Shown piece after piece: positions 17,884 to 26,792 of a stretch of DNA of 49,873 nt. How positions within the stretch are numbered: the stretch's first letter is position 1; each line of letters starts with the position of its first letter. The position numbers and the translations under genes are program-made. The notes under the pieces were generated by a model. It was not told where the DNA came from and searched no databases. It saw only the letters and a list, made by a program, of their open reading frames with translations. The DNA comes from an uncultured Bacteroidota bacterium (lineage in GTDB: Bacteria; Bacteroidota; Bacteroidia; Flavobacteriales; Flavobacteriaceae): assembly GCA_902515565.1 (NCBI GenBank), contig CABXVR010000008.1, forward strand, positions 1-49,873, read 5' to 3'.

Positions 17884-18336
17884 ATGTCTACAATAAGAAT
17901 TACAAAAGGATTTTCATTTGAAGCAGGCCACGCTTTACATGGCTATGATGGAAAGTGTAAAAATCTTCATGGGCACAGCTATAAATTATCTGTTACTGTA
18001 ATTGGCACCCCAATTACTGATATAACAAATCCAAAATTTGGAATGGTTATTGATTTTACAGACCTTAAAAGAATTGTAAAAGAAGAAATTGTAAACAAGT
18101 TTGATCATGCAACTATTTTTAATAAAAACACACCGCATGTTAAACTTGCTAAAACTCTTCAAGATGAAGGACACAATGTTCTTTTAGTTGATTATCAACC
18201 AACAACCGAGTGTATGGCAACCGATTTTGCAACAAAAATTAAAGAAAGATTACCAATTAATTTAAAACTACATTCATTAAAATTACAAGAAACTGAATCA
18301 TCTTATGCTGAGTGGGTTTCAACTGACAATAATTAA
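17884..18336 (+). CDS. 6-Pyruvoyl-tetrahydropterin synthase / QueD family enzyme
   Basis: 150 residues. Zinc ligands are His16 (EAGHAL), His29 and His31 (CKNLHGHSY), with the catalytic Cys25 four residues before the second ligand. VIDFTDLKRIVKE, DHATIF and PTTECMATDFATKI are further family blocks. QueD makes 6-carboxytetrahydropterin for queuosine; 6-pyruvoyl-tetrahydropterin synthase makes the biopterin precursor. The two share these motifs and the sequence alone does not separate them. A pterin-dependent hydroxylase 5 kb upstream on the same strand keeps the biopterin option open. Confidence 0.88.
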   Translation: MSTIRITKGFSFEAGHALHGYDGKCKNLHGHSYKLSVTVIGTPITDITNPKFGMVIDFTDLKRIVKEEIVNKFDHATIFNKNTPHVKLAKTLQDEGHNVLLVDYQPTTECMATDFATKIKERLPINLKLHSLKLQETESSYAEWVSTDNN

Positions 18337-18347
18337 AATCTTTTCAA

Positions 18348-19103
18348 TTGATAGTTTTACAAAAAAATAAAAAAATATATTTTGCCTCAGACAATCATCT
18401 TGGAAGCCCAAGTTTTCAAGGGACTATAAGTAGAGAGAAAAAATTTGTTTCTTGGCTTGATCAAATAAAATCTGATGCACAAGTTATTTTTTTACTTGGA
18501 GATTTGTTTGATTTTTGGTTTGAGTATAAGTCTGTTGTTCCAAAAGGGTTTACCAGAACATTTGGAAAGTTAGCAGAGCTTTCAGACATGGGAATTCAAA
18601 TTCATTTTTTTGTAGGAAATCATGACCTATGGGTCAGGGATTATTTTAAAGAAGAGCTGAATATAGAAGTTCATTTTAATCCAAAAGAGTTTATTTTAAA
18701 TGATAAAAAGTTTTTTTTAGGTCACGGAGATGGTCTTGGTCCTAAAGACAGGTCTTTTAAACGACTGAAAAAAATATTTACTAATCCTTTTTATCAATTT
18801 TTATTTAGATGGATTCACCCTGATATTGGGATTCCTTTTGGCCAATACTTATCTCAAAAAAATAAAAAAAAATCAATCAAAAGTGATTTAATTTTTAAAG
18901 GTAATGATGAAGAATGGTTAACAAAATATTGTAAACACAAATTAGAAAAGAATCATTATGATTATTTTGTTTTTGGGCATAGACACTTGCCATTAGAAAT
19001 AAAATTATCAGAGACATCAACTTATTTTAATTTAGGAGACTGGATAAGTCATTTTACCTATTGTTCCTTTGACGGTGAGGAAATGAAATTGTTAAAACAC
19101 TAA
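18348..19103 (+). CDS. lpxH: UDP-2,3-diacylglucosamine diphosphatase
   Basis: 251 residues of the calcineurin-like phosphoesterase fold, starting at TTG 11 bases after the pterin gene. Metal-binding motifs in order: FASDNHLGSP, LGDLFDFWFEYK, VGNHDLWV, GHGDGLG and FGHRHLP. The DLFDFW and NHDLW forms and the length fit LpxH, which removes UMP from UDP-diacylglucosamine to give lipid X in lipid A synthesis. The first motif reads D-N-H rather than the usual D-x-H with small x; this is common in the Bacteroidota form. It acts at the inner face of the cytoplasmic membrane. It converges on the MFS gene with a four-base overlap of the ends. Confidence 0.9.
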   Translation: MIVLQKNKKIYFASDNHLGSPSFQGTISREKKFVSWLDQIKSDAQVIFLLGDLFDFWFEYKSVVPKGFTRTFGKLAELSDMGIQIHFFVGNHDLWVRDYFKEELNIEVHFNPKEFILNDKKFFLGHGDGLGPKDRSFKRLKKIFTNPFYQFLFRWIHPDIGIPFGQYLSQKNKKKSIKSDLIFKGNDEEWLTKYCKHKLEKNHYDYFVFGHRHLPLEIKLSETSTYFNLGDWISHFTYCSFDGEEMKLLKH

Positions 19104-20389
19104 GTATTTTTTTCGTCTTCTGTAAGATCTAATTTTCTAAAACTTGGAGACAAAAATGCTGTCCCTACGGCAGTTAAAACTGTAATAGTCCCTCCAAAAA
19201 CTACAGCAGTAACAGTCCCCATTAATTTTGCCGTTACGCCACTTTCAAAAGCGCCTAACTCGTTAGACGACCCAACAAAAATAGAATTTACAGAAGCCAC
19301 CCTACCTCTTAAGTGATCAGGAGTTTTTAATTGAAGAATAGTTTGTCTTATAACCATGGAGATACCGTCAGTTAATCCGTAAATAAATAGAGATAAAATA
19401 GAAATCCAAAATAAAGACGAAAGACCAAATGTGATTATAGATATTCCAAATCCAAATATTGCAATTAATAATTTAGTTCCTGCATTCTTAGTAATAGGGA
19501 TATATGCAGCGATAAACATAGTTATTAGCGAGCCAACTGCCGGCGCGGCTCTTAATACTCCGAAAACTTCTGAACATGAAGGCTCTATGCCTGCAGGAAT
19601 TTGAATAATTTCTGTAGCATATATAGGTAGTAATGCAATTGCTCCCCCAAATAATACCGCCACCATGTCTAAAGTAATAGCTCCCAAAATTGCTTTAGAG
19701 CTATAGACAAAAGCAACTCCCTCTCTAAGGCTTTTAAAGATATTTTCACCAATCTTAGGGTTTAAAATTGGTTTTCTTTTAATAAATAAAAGTATTAATA
19801 AAGACACTAAGACTCCTGCCAAAACTACTCCCATAGAACTATTTACTCCAATCCAATGAATTGAAAAACCTGCAAATGCAGGACCTAAAACAACACCCAT
19901 TTGCCAAATTGAACTACTCCAGGTCGCTGCATTAGCATAAGTGTTTTTAGGCACTATTAAAGCTACTAATGAAAAAATAGTTGGACCAAAAAAGGCTCTT
20001 ATAAAGCCTCCTAGAAATACCAATAAATAAATTAAATAAAGAGTTGTCTGATTTGAGAGTATTTCTTTTGCGCCAGTGCTAGTGACTATATAAAAGCCGA
20101 AGCTGACAAAAAGAAATGCTATGATGCAATAAATCAATAAATTTCTTTTTTCTTTTTGGTCAACAATATGGCCAGCAAAAAGAGCCATTGAAACTGCTGG
20201 AACAACTTCCATTAGTCCTATTAAACCCAAGGACAAAGGATTTTTAGTAATTTCCCAAACGAGCCATTCAACAATAATAAATTGCATAGACCAAGAAAAA
20301 ACTAAAATAAACCTAACAACTAAAAAGATGTTAAATTCTCTAAATCTAAGAGCTGAATAAGGGTCTACTTTAATATTTCTTTCAATCAT
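19100..20389 (-). CDS. MFS transporter of the EntS/MFS_3 type
   Basis: 429 residues with about 12 hydrophobic helices. The first half contains LMEVVPAVSMALFAGHIVDQKEKRN, with the D-x-x-x-R/K loop between helices 2 and 3 typical of MFS permeases. The second half carries LRGRVASVNSIFVGSSNELGAFE, characteristic of the MFS_3 group (enterobactin exporter EntS and relatives). It is probably an exporter; the substrate is unknown. Its start overlaps the end of recJ by eight bases, so it is likely cotranscribed with recJ, the OsmC gene and rsmI. Confidence 0.85.
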   Translation of the reverse strand: MIERNIKVDPYSALRFREFNIFLVVRFILVFSWSMQFIIVEWLVWEITKNPLSLGLIGLMEVVPAVSMALFAGHIVDQKEKRNLLIYCIIAFLFVSFGFYIVTSTGAKEILSNQTTLYLIYLLVFLGGFIRAFFGPTIFSLVALIVPKNTYANAATWSSSIWQMGVVLGPAFAGFSIHWIGVNSSMGVVLAGVLVSLLILLFIKRKPILNPKIGENIFKSLREGVAFVYSSKAILGAITLDMVAVLFGGAIALLPIYATEIIQIPAGIEPSCSEVFGVLRAAPAVGSLITMFIAAYIPITKNAGTKLLIAIFGFGISIITFGLSSLFWISILSLFIYGLTDGISMVIRQTILQLKTPDHLRGRVASVNSIFVGSSNELGAFESGVTAKLMGTVTAVVFGGTITVLTAVGTAFLSPSFRKLDLTEDEKNT

Positions 20390-22082
20390 TACTTTTTATG
20401 TCTAACAATTTTAACTGAATAGATTTTACTCCATTCCAGTTGTTTTCATCTATATTAAATGCTGCACTAAATTGAGTTTTGTTCATTATTAAAGATAACT
20501 TATCTCCTAACCCAAATGCTATTGCTTTAAAAATATCCGAACTACCTTGTTTTAAAGATAACTTTAAATGTTTCCCGTCTTCACCAACCGTCTTACAATA
20601 CCCTGTATCTTTTAAGTTATCGGACCAAAAAACAGGCTGTTTGTTTGATGGTCCAAAAGGAGCAAATTGTTTTAATATTCTAAAAAATTTTGGTGTTATG
20701 TCTAATAATTGAATTTTTTCTTCTGTTATAATTGTTGGGGTTAGCATTTTCTTTTCAATAGTTTTTTTAACATGTTCTTCAAAACTAGACTTAAAGGCTA
20801 AATAATTTTCAGGCTTCAAAGTAAGTCCAGCAGCGTATTTGTGACCACCAAATTGGATTAAGTGCTCTTTACAAGATTCAATTGCATTATAAATATCATA
20901 GCCTTTTACTGATCTAGCCGAAGCCGCTAAAACATCATTACTTTTGGTAAAAACTAATGTTGGTCTGTAATATTTTTCAATTAATCTAGAAGCTACAATA
21001 CCTATAACGCCTTTATGCCAATCTTTTTTAAACACCACAGATGTAAAATTTTTTTGTTCTTCATTATTCTCAATCTGTTTTAATGCTTGACCAGTTATAA
21101 GTTGATCTAAACCTCTTCTTTCTAGATTAAAATTGTCAATTTCTTTAGAGAAAGTTATAGCGTCATCAAAATTTTCCTCAAGAAGTAATTCAACAGCATT
21201 ATTACCATGTTTAATTCTTCCGGCAGAATTAATTCTAGGCGCTATATAAAATGAAACCTCGCTTAGAGTTATTTCGGGCTTATTAATACCTCTAATAATT
21301 GCTTTTAAACCAATAGTTGGAGAGGTGTTTATGATTTTTAAGCCAAAATAGCAAAGCGTTCTATTTTCTCCTATTAGTGGAACAAGATCTGCACCAATTG
21401 CAACTGCGACTAAATCTAAATAATTTTCAATATTTGACTCGCTAACATCCTGGGAAATATCTAATGCTTGAATTAATTTAAAACCAATACCACATCCACA
21501 TAAATATTTAAATGGGTATCTGCAATCTTCTCTTAAGGGATTTAATACTGCAACGGCATCTGGAATACTAGTTTCAGGTTTATGATGATCGCAAATTATG
21601 TAATCAATATTTTTATTGTTAGCATAAGAAATTTTATCTATTGCTTTTATTCCACAATCTAAAGCGATAACTAAACTAAACTCATTATCTGCAGCGTAAT
21701 CAATAGATTGATATGATATTCCATAGCCTTCATTGTATCTATCTGGGATATATGTACTAATTTGATTTGTTGAATTCCTCTTTAAGTACTTACATACTAG
21801 AGCAACAGATGTTGTTCCATCTACATCATAATCTCCATAAATTAATATCTTCTCATCATTTTTAATGGCCTCTAAAATTCTCTTTACTGCTTTATCCATA
21901 TCCTTCATTAAAAAAGGATCATGAAGGTGATCTAAAGATGGTCTAAAAAAAGTTTTAGCAGCTTCAAAAGATTTTATATCTCTAGAAACAAGCAAAGAAG
22001 CTGTTGTGCTACAAACATTTAATTCCTTTGACAGGGCTTTAATTTCTTTTTCTGAATCAGTGCTTTTAACTTCCCAATGCAT
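20382..22082 (-). CDS. recJ: Single-stranded-DNA-specific exonuclease RecJ
   Basis: 566 residues, full length. DHH-superfamily motifs: GDYDVDGT (about 83-90), ALDCG, DHH at 165-167 and, later, GRIKHGNNAVELL and SARSVKGYDIY with the DHHA1 block FGGHKYAAGL. A C-terminal OB-like domain follows. RecJ degrades single-stranded DNA 5' to 3' in recombination and mismatch repair, using Mn or Mg. It overlaps its neighbours by 1 base (OsmC side) and 8 bases (MFS side), a tight operon of unrelated functions. Confidence 0.97.
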   Translation of the reverse strand: MHWEVKSTDSEKEIKALSKELNVCSTTASLLVSRDIKSFEAAKTFFRPSLDHLHDPFLMKDMDKAVKRILEAIKNDEKILIYGDYDVDGTTSVALVCKYLKRNSTNQISTYIPDRYNEGYGISYQSIDYAADNEFSLVIALDCGIKAIDKISYANNKNIDYIICDHHKPETSIPDAVAVLNPLREDCRYPFKYLCGCGIGFKLIQALDISQDVSESNIENYLDLVAVAIGADLVPLIGENRTLCYFGLKIINTSPTIGLKAIIRGINKPEITLSEVSFYIAPRINSAGRIKHGNNAVELLLEENFDDAITFSKEIDNFNLERRGLDQLITGQALKQIENNEEQKNFTSVVFKKDWHKGVIGIVASRLIEKYYRPTLVFTKSNDVLAASARSVKGYDIYNAIESCKEHLIQFGGHKYAAGLTLKPENYLAFKSSFEEHVKKTIEKKMLTPTIITEEKIQLLDITPKFFRILKQFAPFGPSNKQPVFWSDNLKDTGYCKTVGEDGKHLKLSLKQGSSDIFKAIAFGLGDKLSLIMNKTQFSAAFNIDENNWNGVKSIQLKLLDIKSND

Positions 22083-22501
22083 TATTTAATATTATGAAAA
22101 TGAGATGACGTATTAACCTCTGCAAATTTTCTAAACATCTCCATCACTCCACAATATTTAGTTACTGAAAGTTCTACTGCTCTGTTAATTTTTTCTTCAT
22201 TTAAATTAGAGCCATAAAAATGATATTCCAAGTTAACTTTTTTATAGTATTTTGGGTGTTCCTTTGTTAATTCTGCAGATGTATTCATTTTAAAATCAGA
22301 AAGCTTAATTTTCATTTTTTCTAAAATTGAAATAACATCTAAACCTGAACATCCAGCAAGCGAAGAAAGCATCAAAACCTTAGGTCCTGATATATTATCA
22401 ACCTTATTTGGTCCAGATCCTATAGTTAAAGTAGATTCGTTTGGGTTTAAGGATTCAAATATTAAATCCCCCTTCCATTGTGTTGTGATTTTATCATCCA
22501 T
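22082..22501 (-). CDS. OsmC family protein
   Basis: 139 residues, normal OsmC/YhfA size. Two conserved Cys are present: Cys51 in SSLAGCSGLDVIS and Cys117 in SVTKYCGVMEM, the redox pair that reduces hydroperoxides in OsmC/Ohr proteins. The LAGCSGLD block is nearer to the YhfA-like subgroup than to Ohr. It lies three bases after rsmI. Confidence 0.9.
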   Translation of the reverse strand: MDDKITTQWKGDLIFESLNPNESTLTIGSGPNKVDNISGPKVLMLSSLAGCSGLDVISILEKMKIKLSDFKMNTSAELTKEHPKYYKKVNLEYHFYGSNLNEEKINRAVELSVTKYCGVMEMFRKFAEVNTSSHFHNIK

Positions 22502-22504
22502 AAT

Positions 22505-23176
22505 TTATTTTTGTCTTTGAATTATTATTACTATTTCTCCTTTTGGCTTGTTTTTAATAAAATGCTCTTCAAGTTCTTTTGAAGTTCCTCTAAGTGTTTC
22601 TTCAAACAGTTTTGAAATTTCTCTAGAGATTGACAAATAAGTTTCAGGCCCCATAAATAATGAGATGTCTTTTAGTGTTTTTAGAAGTTTATGTGGAGAC
22701 TCATAGATTACTATTGTTCTTTGTTCGTCTGCTAATTTTTTGAATCTAGTTTGTCTTCCTTTTTTTACTGGAAGAAAACCTTCAAATACGAACTTGTCAT
22801 TAGGGAATCCTGAATTTACCAATGCAGGAATTAACGCGGTAGCACCTGGCAAGCAATCAACCTCAATTTGATTTTCAACACATTCCCTAACTAAAAGAAA
22901 GCCTGGATCTGAAATTGCAGGGGTTCCTGCGTCACTAATTATAGCAATATTTAACCCCGACTGAAGTTTTTCTATTACACTTTCTAATACCCTGTGTTCA
23001 TTATGCATGTGGTATGAAATCATTGGAGTTTTAATTTCATAATGATTTAATAACTTGCCTGATGTCCTTGTGTCTTCAGCTAGAATTAGGTCTACATTTT
23101 TAAGTGTTTCAATCGCTCTAAAAGTAATGTCTTTTAAGTTTCCTATAGGAGTAGGCACAATATATAATTTACTCAT
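22505..23176 (-). CDS. rsmI: 16S rRNA (cytidine1402-2'-O)-methyltransferase
   Basis: 223 residues of the tetrapyrrole-methylase-like SAM fold. Family blocks: LYIVPTPIGNLKDITFRAI at the start, LAEDTRTSGKLL, ISDAGTPAISDPG and DCLPGATALIPALVNSG. RsmI methylates the ribose of C1402 in the ribosomal P site. It is the first gene of the four-gene minus-strand operon and is divergent from tdk with a 117-base gap that should hold both promoters; I see no clear consensus box there. Confidence 0.95.
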   Translation of the reverse strand: MSKLYIVPTPIGNLKDITFRAIETLKNVDLILAEDTRTSGKLLNHYEIKTPMISYHMHNEHRVLESVIEKLQSGLNIAIISDAGTPAISDPGFLLVRECVENQIEVDCLPGATALIPALVNSGFPNDKFVFEGFLPVKKGRQTRFKKLADEQRTIVIYESPHKLLKTLKDISLFMGPETYLSISREISKLFEETLRGTSKELEEHFIKNKPKGEIVIIIQRQK

Positions 23177-23293
23177 GCTTTATATTTATTAAAAACTTTT
23201 TAAGATATTATTAAATTGATGATTGATTTTTGATAAATTTACCTTCTCAATCTTTTTTGAAAAAGAAAACTTAACTAATAATAAAATTACAAA

Positions 23294-23929
23294 ATGTTTC
23301 TTGAAAATACTTTGAAATACGATAAACAATTTGGATGGATTGAAGTAATCTGTGGGTCAATGTTTTCTGGAAAAACAGAAGAACTAATTAGGCGATTAAA
23401 AAGAGCAAAATATGCAAACCTAAAAGTTGAGATTTTTAAACCAAACGTAGATGTTAGATATGAAGATGATATGGTTGTCTCTCATGATGAAAATGAGATA
23501 ATGTGCACCCCGGTTCCTGCGGCTGCAAATATTCCAATATTAGCAGACGGTTGTGACGTAATTGGAATTGATGAAGCTCAGTTTTTTGACGATGAGATTG
23601 TAAATGTTTGTAATTTTTTAGCTAACAAAGGGGTTAGAGTAATTGTGGCAGGATTGGATATGGACTTTAAAGGGAATCCTTTCGGTCCAATGCCAAATCT
23701 AATGGCCACTGCAGAGTTTGTGACTAAAGTTCACGCGATTTGTACAAGAACGGGTGGTTTAGCTCACTATAGCTATAGAAAAGCCAAAAATGAAAGCTTA
23801 GTTTTACTTGGTGAGACAAATGAATATGAGCCGTTAAGTAGGGAAGCTTATTTTAAAAAGTATCAATCTAAAGTTAATGACATAAAAGTTACTGACGCAG
23901 AACAAGTTATAACAAATAAAAATGTCTAA
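23294..23929 (+). CDS. tdk: Thymidine kinase, type II
   Basis: 211 residues. The P-loop GSMFSGKT is at residues 21-28, the Walker B DEAQFF follows, and the lasso region contains the thymidine-contact block YEPLSREAYFKKY. The usual four-residue zinc site of type II kinases is not kept: the segment reads AICTRTGGLAHYSYRK with a single Cys, which I believe is the normal flavobacterial form. It phosphorylates thymidine in the salvage pathway. Its end overlaps alr by eight bases. Confidence 0.95.
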   Translation: MFLENTLKYDKQFGWIEVICGSMFSGKTEELIRRLKRAKYANLKVEIFKPNVDVRYEDDMVVSHDENEIMCTPVPAAANIPILADGCDVIGIDEAQFFDDEIVNVCNFLANKGVRVIVAGLDMDFKGNPFGPMPNLMATAEFVTKVHAICTRTGGLAHYSYRKAKNESLVLLGETNEYEPLSREAYFKKYQSKVNDIKVTDAEQVITNKNV

Positions 23930-25028
23930 ACATCAGGGAACCTTTGTTGAAATAAATTTAAATTCACTACAGCACAATTTCAATTATATTAAATCAATAA
24001 TTTCTGAAAAAACAAAAGTTCTAGCAGTTGTAAAAGCTTATGCTTACGGAGCTGAACCTTCAAAAATAGCATCTTTTCTTGAAAAATTAAATGTAGACTA
24101 CTTTGCTGTAGCTTACACCTCTGAAGCTGTAAAACTTAGGCAGGTTGGAATAAAAAAACCTATATTGATTTTTCATCCTCAACCAGAAAATTTAAACGCC
24201 ATAATAAAGCACAATTTAATACCAACTTTGTATTGCTTTAAAATACTAGAAATCTTTAAGGAAATTCTAAGCACAAAAAAAAACAAAAACTACCCAGTTC
24301 ATTTAAAAATAAACACAGGACTAAACAGGATAGGTTTTAATTCAAAAGAAATCAGTGAATTAATAGACTCAATTAACAAAGATAATTTTATCAAAATAGA
24401 TGGAGTATATTCACATTTATCGTCAAGTGAAGACAAATTAGAGTCTGATTTCACTCAAAAACAAATCTCTCTTTTTACAAAGTCAGTTACTAAAATAATG
24501 GGGGAAATTAGTTACAAGCCTATTGTGCATCTTTGTAACACTTCCGGTATTATCAATTTTCCTGAAGCTCATTTTGATATGGTCAGATGTGGAATAGGCC
24601 TTTATGGCTTTTCCAATAAATTAACCAAAAATGAAAGTCTAATTCCAGTAGTTAGCTTAAAGTCTTCAATTTCCCAAATTCATTTTATAAATAAGGGTGA
24701 TAGTATTGGCTACAACAGAGGCCATATTGCTGAAACAAACAAAAAAATTGGCACAATCCCTTTAGGTCACGCTGATGGAATTTCTAGACTTTATGGAAAC
24801 AATAATGGTTTTGTTTTTATAAAAAATAAAAAAGCGCCAATAATTGGAAATGTCTGTATGGATATGTTAATGGTAGACATTTCTAAAATTAATTGTGAAG
24901 AAGGCGATGAAGTTATAATTTTTAATGAAAAACACAGTGCTGAACAATTAGCAGAGTCTGTAGGTACTATTTCTTATGAATTACTAACTGCTCTGTCACG
25001 AAGAATTGAAAGAAAATTTATAATTTAA
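23922..25028 (+). CDS. alr: Alanine racemase
   Basis: 368 residues with the fold type III barrel and C-terminal beta domain. The pyridoxal-phosphate Lys is Lys38 in VVKAYAYG and the second catalytic base is Tyr264 in GYNRGH. RCGIGLYGF and GNVCMDMLMVDI are further family motifs. It makes D-alanine for peptidoglycan. It overlaps tdk by eight bases and is four bases from asd. Cell-wall precursor genes alr and asd (diaminopimelate branch) are thus paired. Confidence 0.96.
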   Translation: MSKHQGTFVEINLNSLQHNFNYIKSIISEKTKVLAVVKAYAYGAEPSKIASFLEKLNVDYFAVAYTSEAVKLRQVGIKKPILIFHPQPENLNAIIKHNLIPTLYCFKILEIFKEILSTKKNKNYPVHLKINTGLNRIGFNSKEISELIDSINKDNFIKIDGVYSHLSSSEDKLESDFTQKQISLFTKSVTKIMGEISYKPIVHLCNTSGIINFPEAHFDMVRCGIGLYGFSNKLTKNESLIPVVSLKSSISQIHFINKGDSIGYNRGHIAETNKKIGTIPLGHADGISRLYGNNNGFVFIKNKKAPIIGNVCMDMLMVDISKINCEEGDEVIIFNEKHSAEQLAESVGTISYELLTALSRRIERKFII

Positions 25029-25032
25029 TTAA

Positions 25033-26022
25033 ATGAAATTAGCAATCATAGGGGCAACTGGTTTAGTTGGATCGGTATTATTAAAAATATTAAAGCAAAG
25101 AAAGTTTCCTTTAACTAAATTAATTTTAGTCGCATCTAAAAGTAGCATTGGCAAAAAAATTAATTTTAATAGAAAAGCTTATGAAATTGTTAGTTTAGAT
25201 ACAGCTCTTAAGTTAAAGCCAAATATTGTTCTTTTTTCAGCTGGAAGCGGTGTATCTATTGAGTGGGCGCCTAAATTTAAATTAATTGGATCTACAGTAA
25301 TTGATAATTCTTCGGCATGGAGAATGGATTCGTCAAAAAAATTAATTGTTCCTGAAATTAATGCTCATTTATTGTCTAAAAAAGATAAAATTATTGCAAA
25401 CCCAAACTGCTCTACTATTCAATTAGTCATTGCTTTATCCGAATTGCATAATAAATTTAATATTAAGCGATTAGTTATTTCTACTTATCAATCAGTTACA
25501 GGAACTGGAGTTAAAGCTATAAATCAGCTAGAAAGTGAAACTATTGGTGAAGAATCCGAAAAAGCTTATCCGCATAAAATTTATAAAAATGCTATTCCAC
25601 ATTGTGACGTTTTTGAAAAAAATGGATATACAAAAGAAGAAATAAAATTAGTAAATGAAACTAAAAAAATTCTTTCTGATGATTCCATTTCTATTACTGC
25701 AACTGCTGTCAGAATTCCTGTTATGGGAGGTCATAGCGAAGCTGTTAATGTAGAGTTTAGTAATCCTTTTGAAGTTAGTGATATTTTAAAAATATTAAAA
25801 AACACGAGTGGTGTTACAATTCAAGATGATGTTAATCAAAATTTATATCCAATGCCTTTAACATCAGAAGGAAAAGATGATGTTTTTGTCGGTAGAATAA
25901 GAAGAGATTATTCAAAAGAGAATGCATTAAACTTATGGGTAGTAAGTGATAATCTTAGAAAAGGAGCTGCTCTTAACGCTGTACAAATTGCAGAATATCT
26001 GATTGCCAAAAACCTTTTGTAA
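25033..26022 (+). CDS. asd: Aspartate-semialdehyde dehydrogenase
   Basis: 329 residues. The N-terminal NADP motif is GATGLVGSVLLKIL, the catalytic Cys is Cys126 in NPNCSTIQL, and the conserved His sits in VMGGHSEAVN. It reduces aspartyl phosphate to aspartate semialdehyde for diaminopimelate, lysine, threonine and methionine. It is probably the last gene of the tdk-alr-asd operon: the following 113 bases are AT-rich, with only a weak AAAATTT/AAATTTT inverted repeat (from 26041) that might act as a terminator. Confidence 0.96.
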   Translation: MKLAIIGATGLVGSVLLKILKQRKFPLTKLILVASKSSIGKKINFNRKAYEIVSLDTALKLKPNIVLFSAGSGVSIEWAPKFKLIGSTVIDNSSAWRMDSSKKLIVPEINAHLLSKKDKIIANPNCSTIQLVIALSELHNKFNIKRLVISTYQSVTGTGVKAINQLESETIGEESEKAYPHKIYKNAIPHCDVFEKNGYTKEEIKLVNETKKILSDDSISITATAVRIPVMGGHSEAVNVEFSNPFEVSDILKILKNTSGVTIQDDVNQNLYPMPLTSEGKDDVFVGRIRRDYSKENALNLWVVSDNLRKGAALNAVQIAEYLIAKNLL

Positions 26023-26135
26023 TTATGATATCTCTAGTGTTAAAATTTAGCTAGAAATAAATTTTGTATTTTAAATAAATATTTTTTTTAGTCTTATATT
26101 GATAGTTTGACCAAAAAATGATTTAATTCTGCGAT

Positions 26136-26654
26136 ATGAAGAAAATTTTTATAATTATTTTAATAATTCTAGGGGTTCAATCCAATATTCATTCACAAGA
26201 AAGCAATGAAACATTTACAATATATTTAGTTAGACACTCAGAAAAAGATTTGTTTTCTAATAATTCTACAGATCCTCCTCTAACTAAATGCGGTGAGCAA
26301 AGATCTGAAAACCTAAGTACATTTTTAAAAGATGTTGAGCTCGATGCTATATATAGCACAAATTATAACAGAACTAAGAGCACTGCATTGCCAACATCTA
26401 TTTCTAAAAACATGGTAGTCAAACAATATAATGCTCAAGATTTAGAAAGCTTTTCAAAGTTCTTAATAAAAAATAAGCAAAATGCACTGGTAGTTGGGCA
26501 CAGTAATACTACAGGTGTATTGGCCGGGCTTTTAGTAGGTCAAGAAATTGGAGCTTTTGATTTAAATATTTATAATCGAATTTATCAAGTGGTAATTTAT
26601 AACAACCAAGGTCGACTTCATCTATTAAATACAGTTTTAGATTGTATTGATTAA
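26136..26654 (+). CDS. Secreted histidine-phosphatase-superfamily protein (SixA-like)
   Basis: 172 residues with a signal peptide (hydrophobic to about residue 19, then SQESNE). The phosphatase motif is LVRHSEK with catalytic His34, and the second conserved His122 is in VVGHSNTT. LTKCGEQRSENLSTFL and the IYSTNYNRTKSTA block complete the core. The short size is like SixA, which removes phosphate from phosphohistidine, but the superfamily also includes phosphoglycerate mutases and sugar phosphatases. Export means it acts outside the cytoplasm. It is 138 bases upstream of a secreted protein with a phosphohistidine-like swivel motif. Confidence 0.88.
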   Translation: MKKIFIIILIILGVQSNIHSQESNETFTIYLVRHSEKDLFSNNSTDPPLTKCGEQRSENLSTFLKDVELDAIYSTNYNRTKSTALPTSISKNMVVKQYNAQDLESFSKFLIKNKQNALVVGHSNTTGVLAGLLVGQEIGAFDLNIYNRIYQVVIYNNQGRLHLLNTVLDCID

Positions 26655-26792
26655 ACCATGATAAATTATTAAGACAATTTCTGAACATTCGGAAATTTGC
26701 TTAGAGGCAATTAAACTTCCATTATAACACTATAAAATAAAAACATTTGTATCTTTAATTTTTTAACAACTCTTTAAACAAAGCTTTTAATA

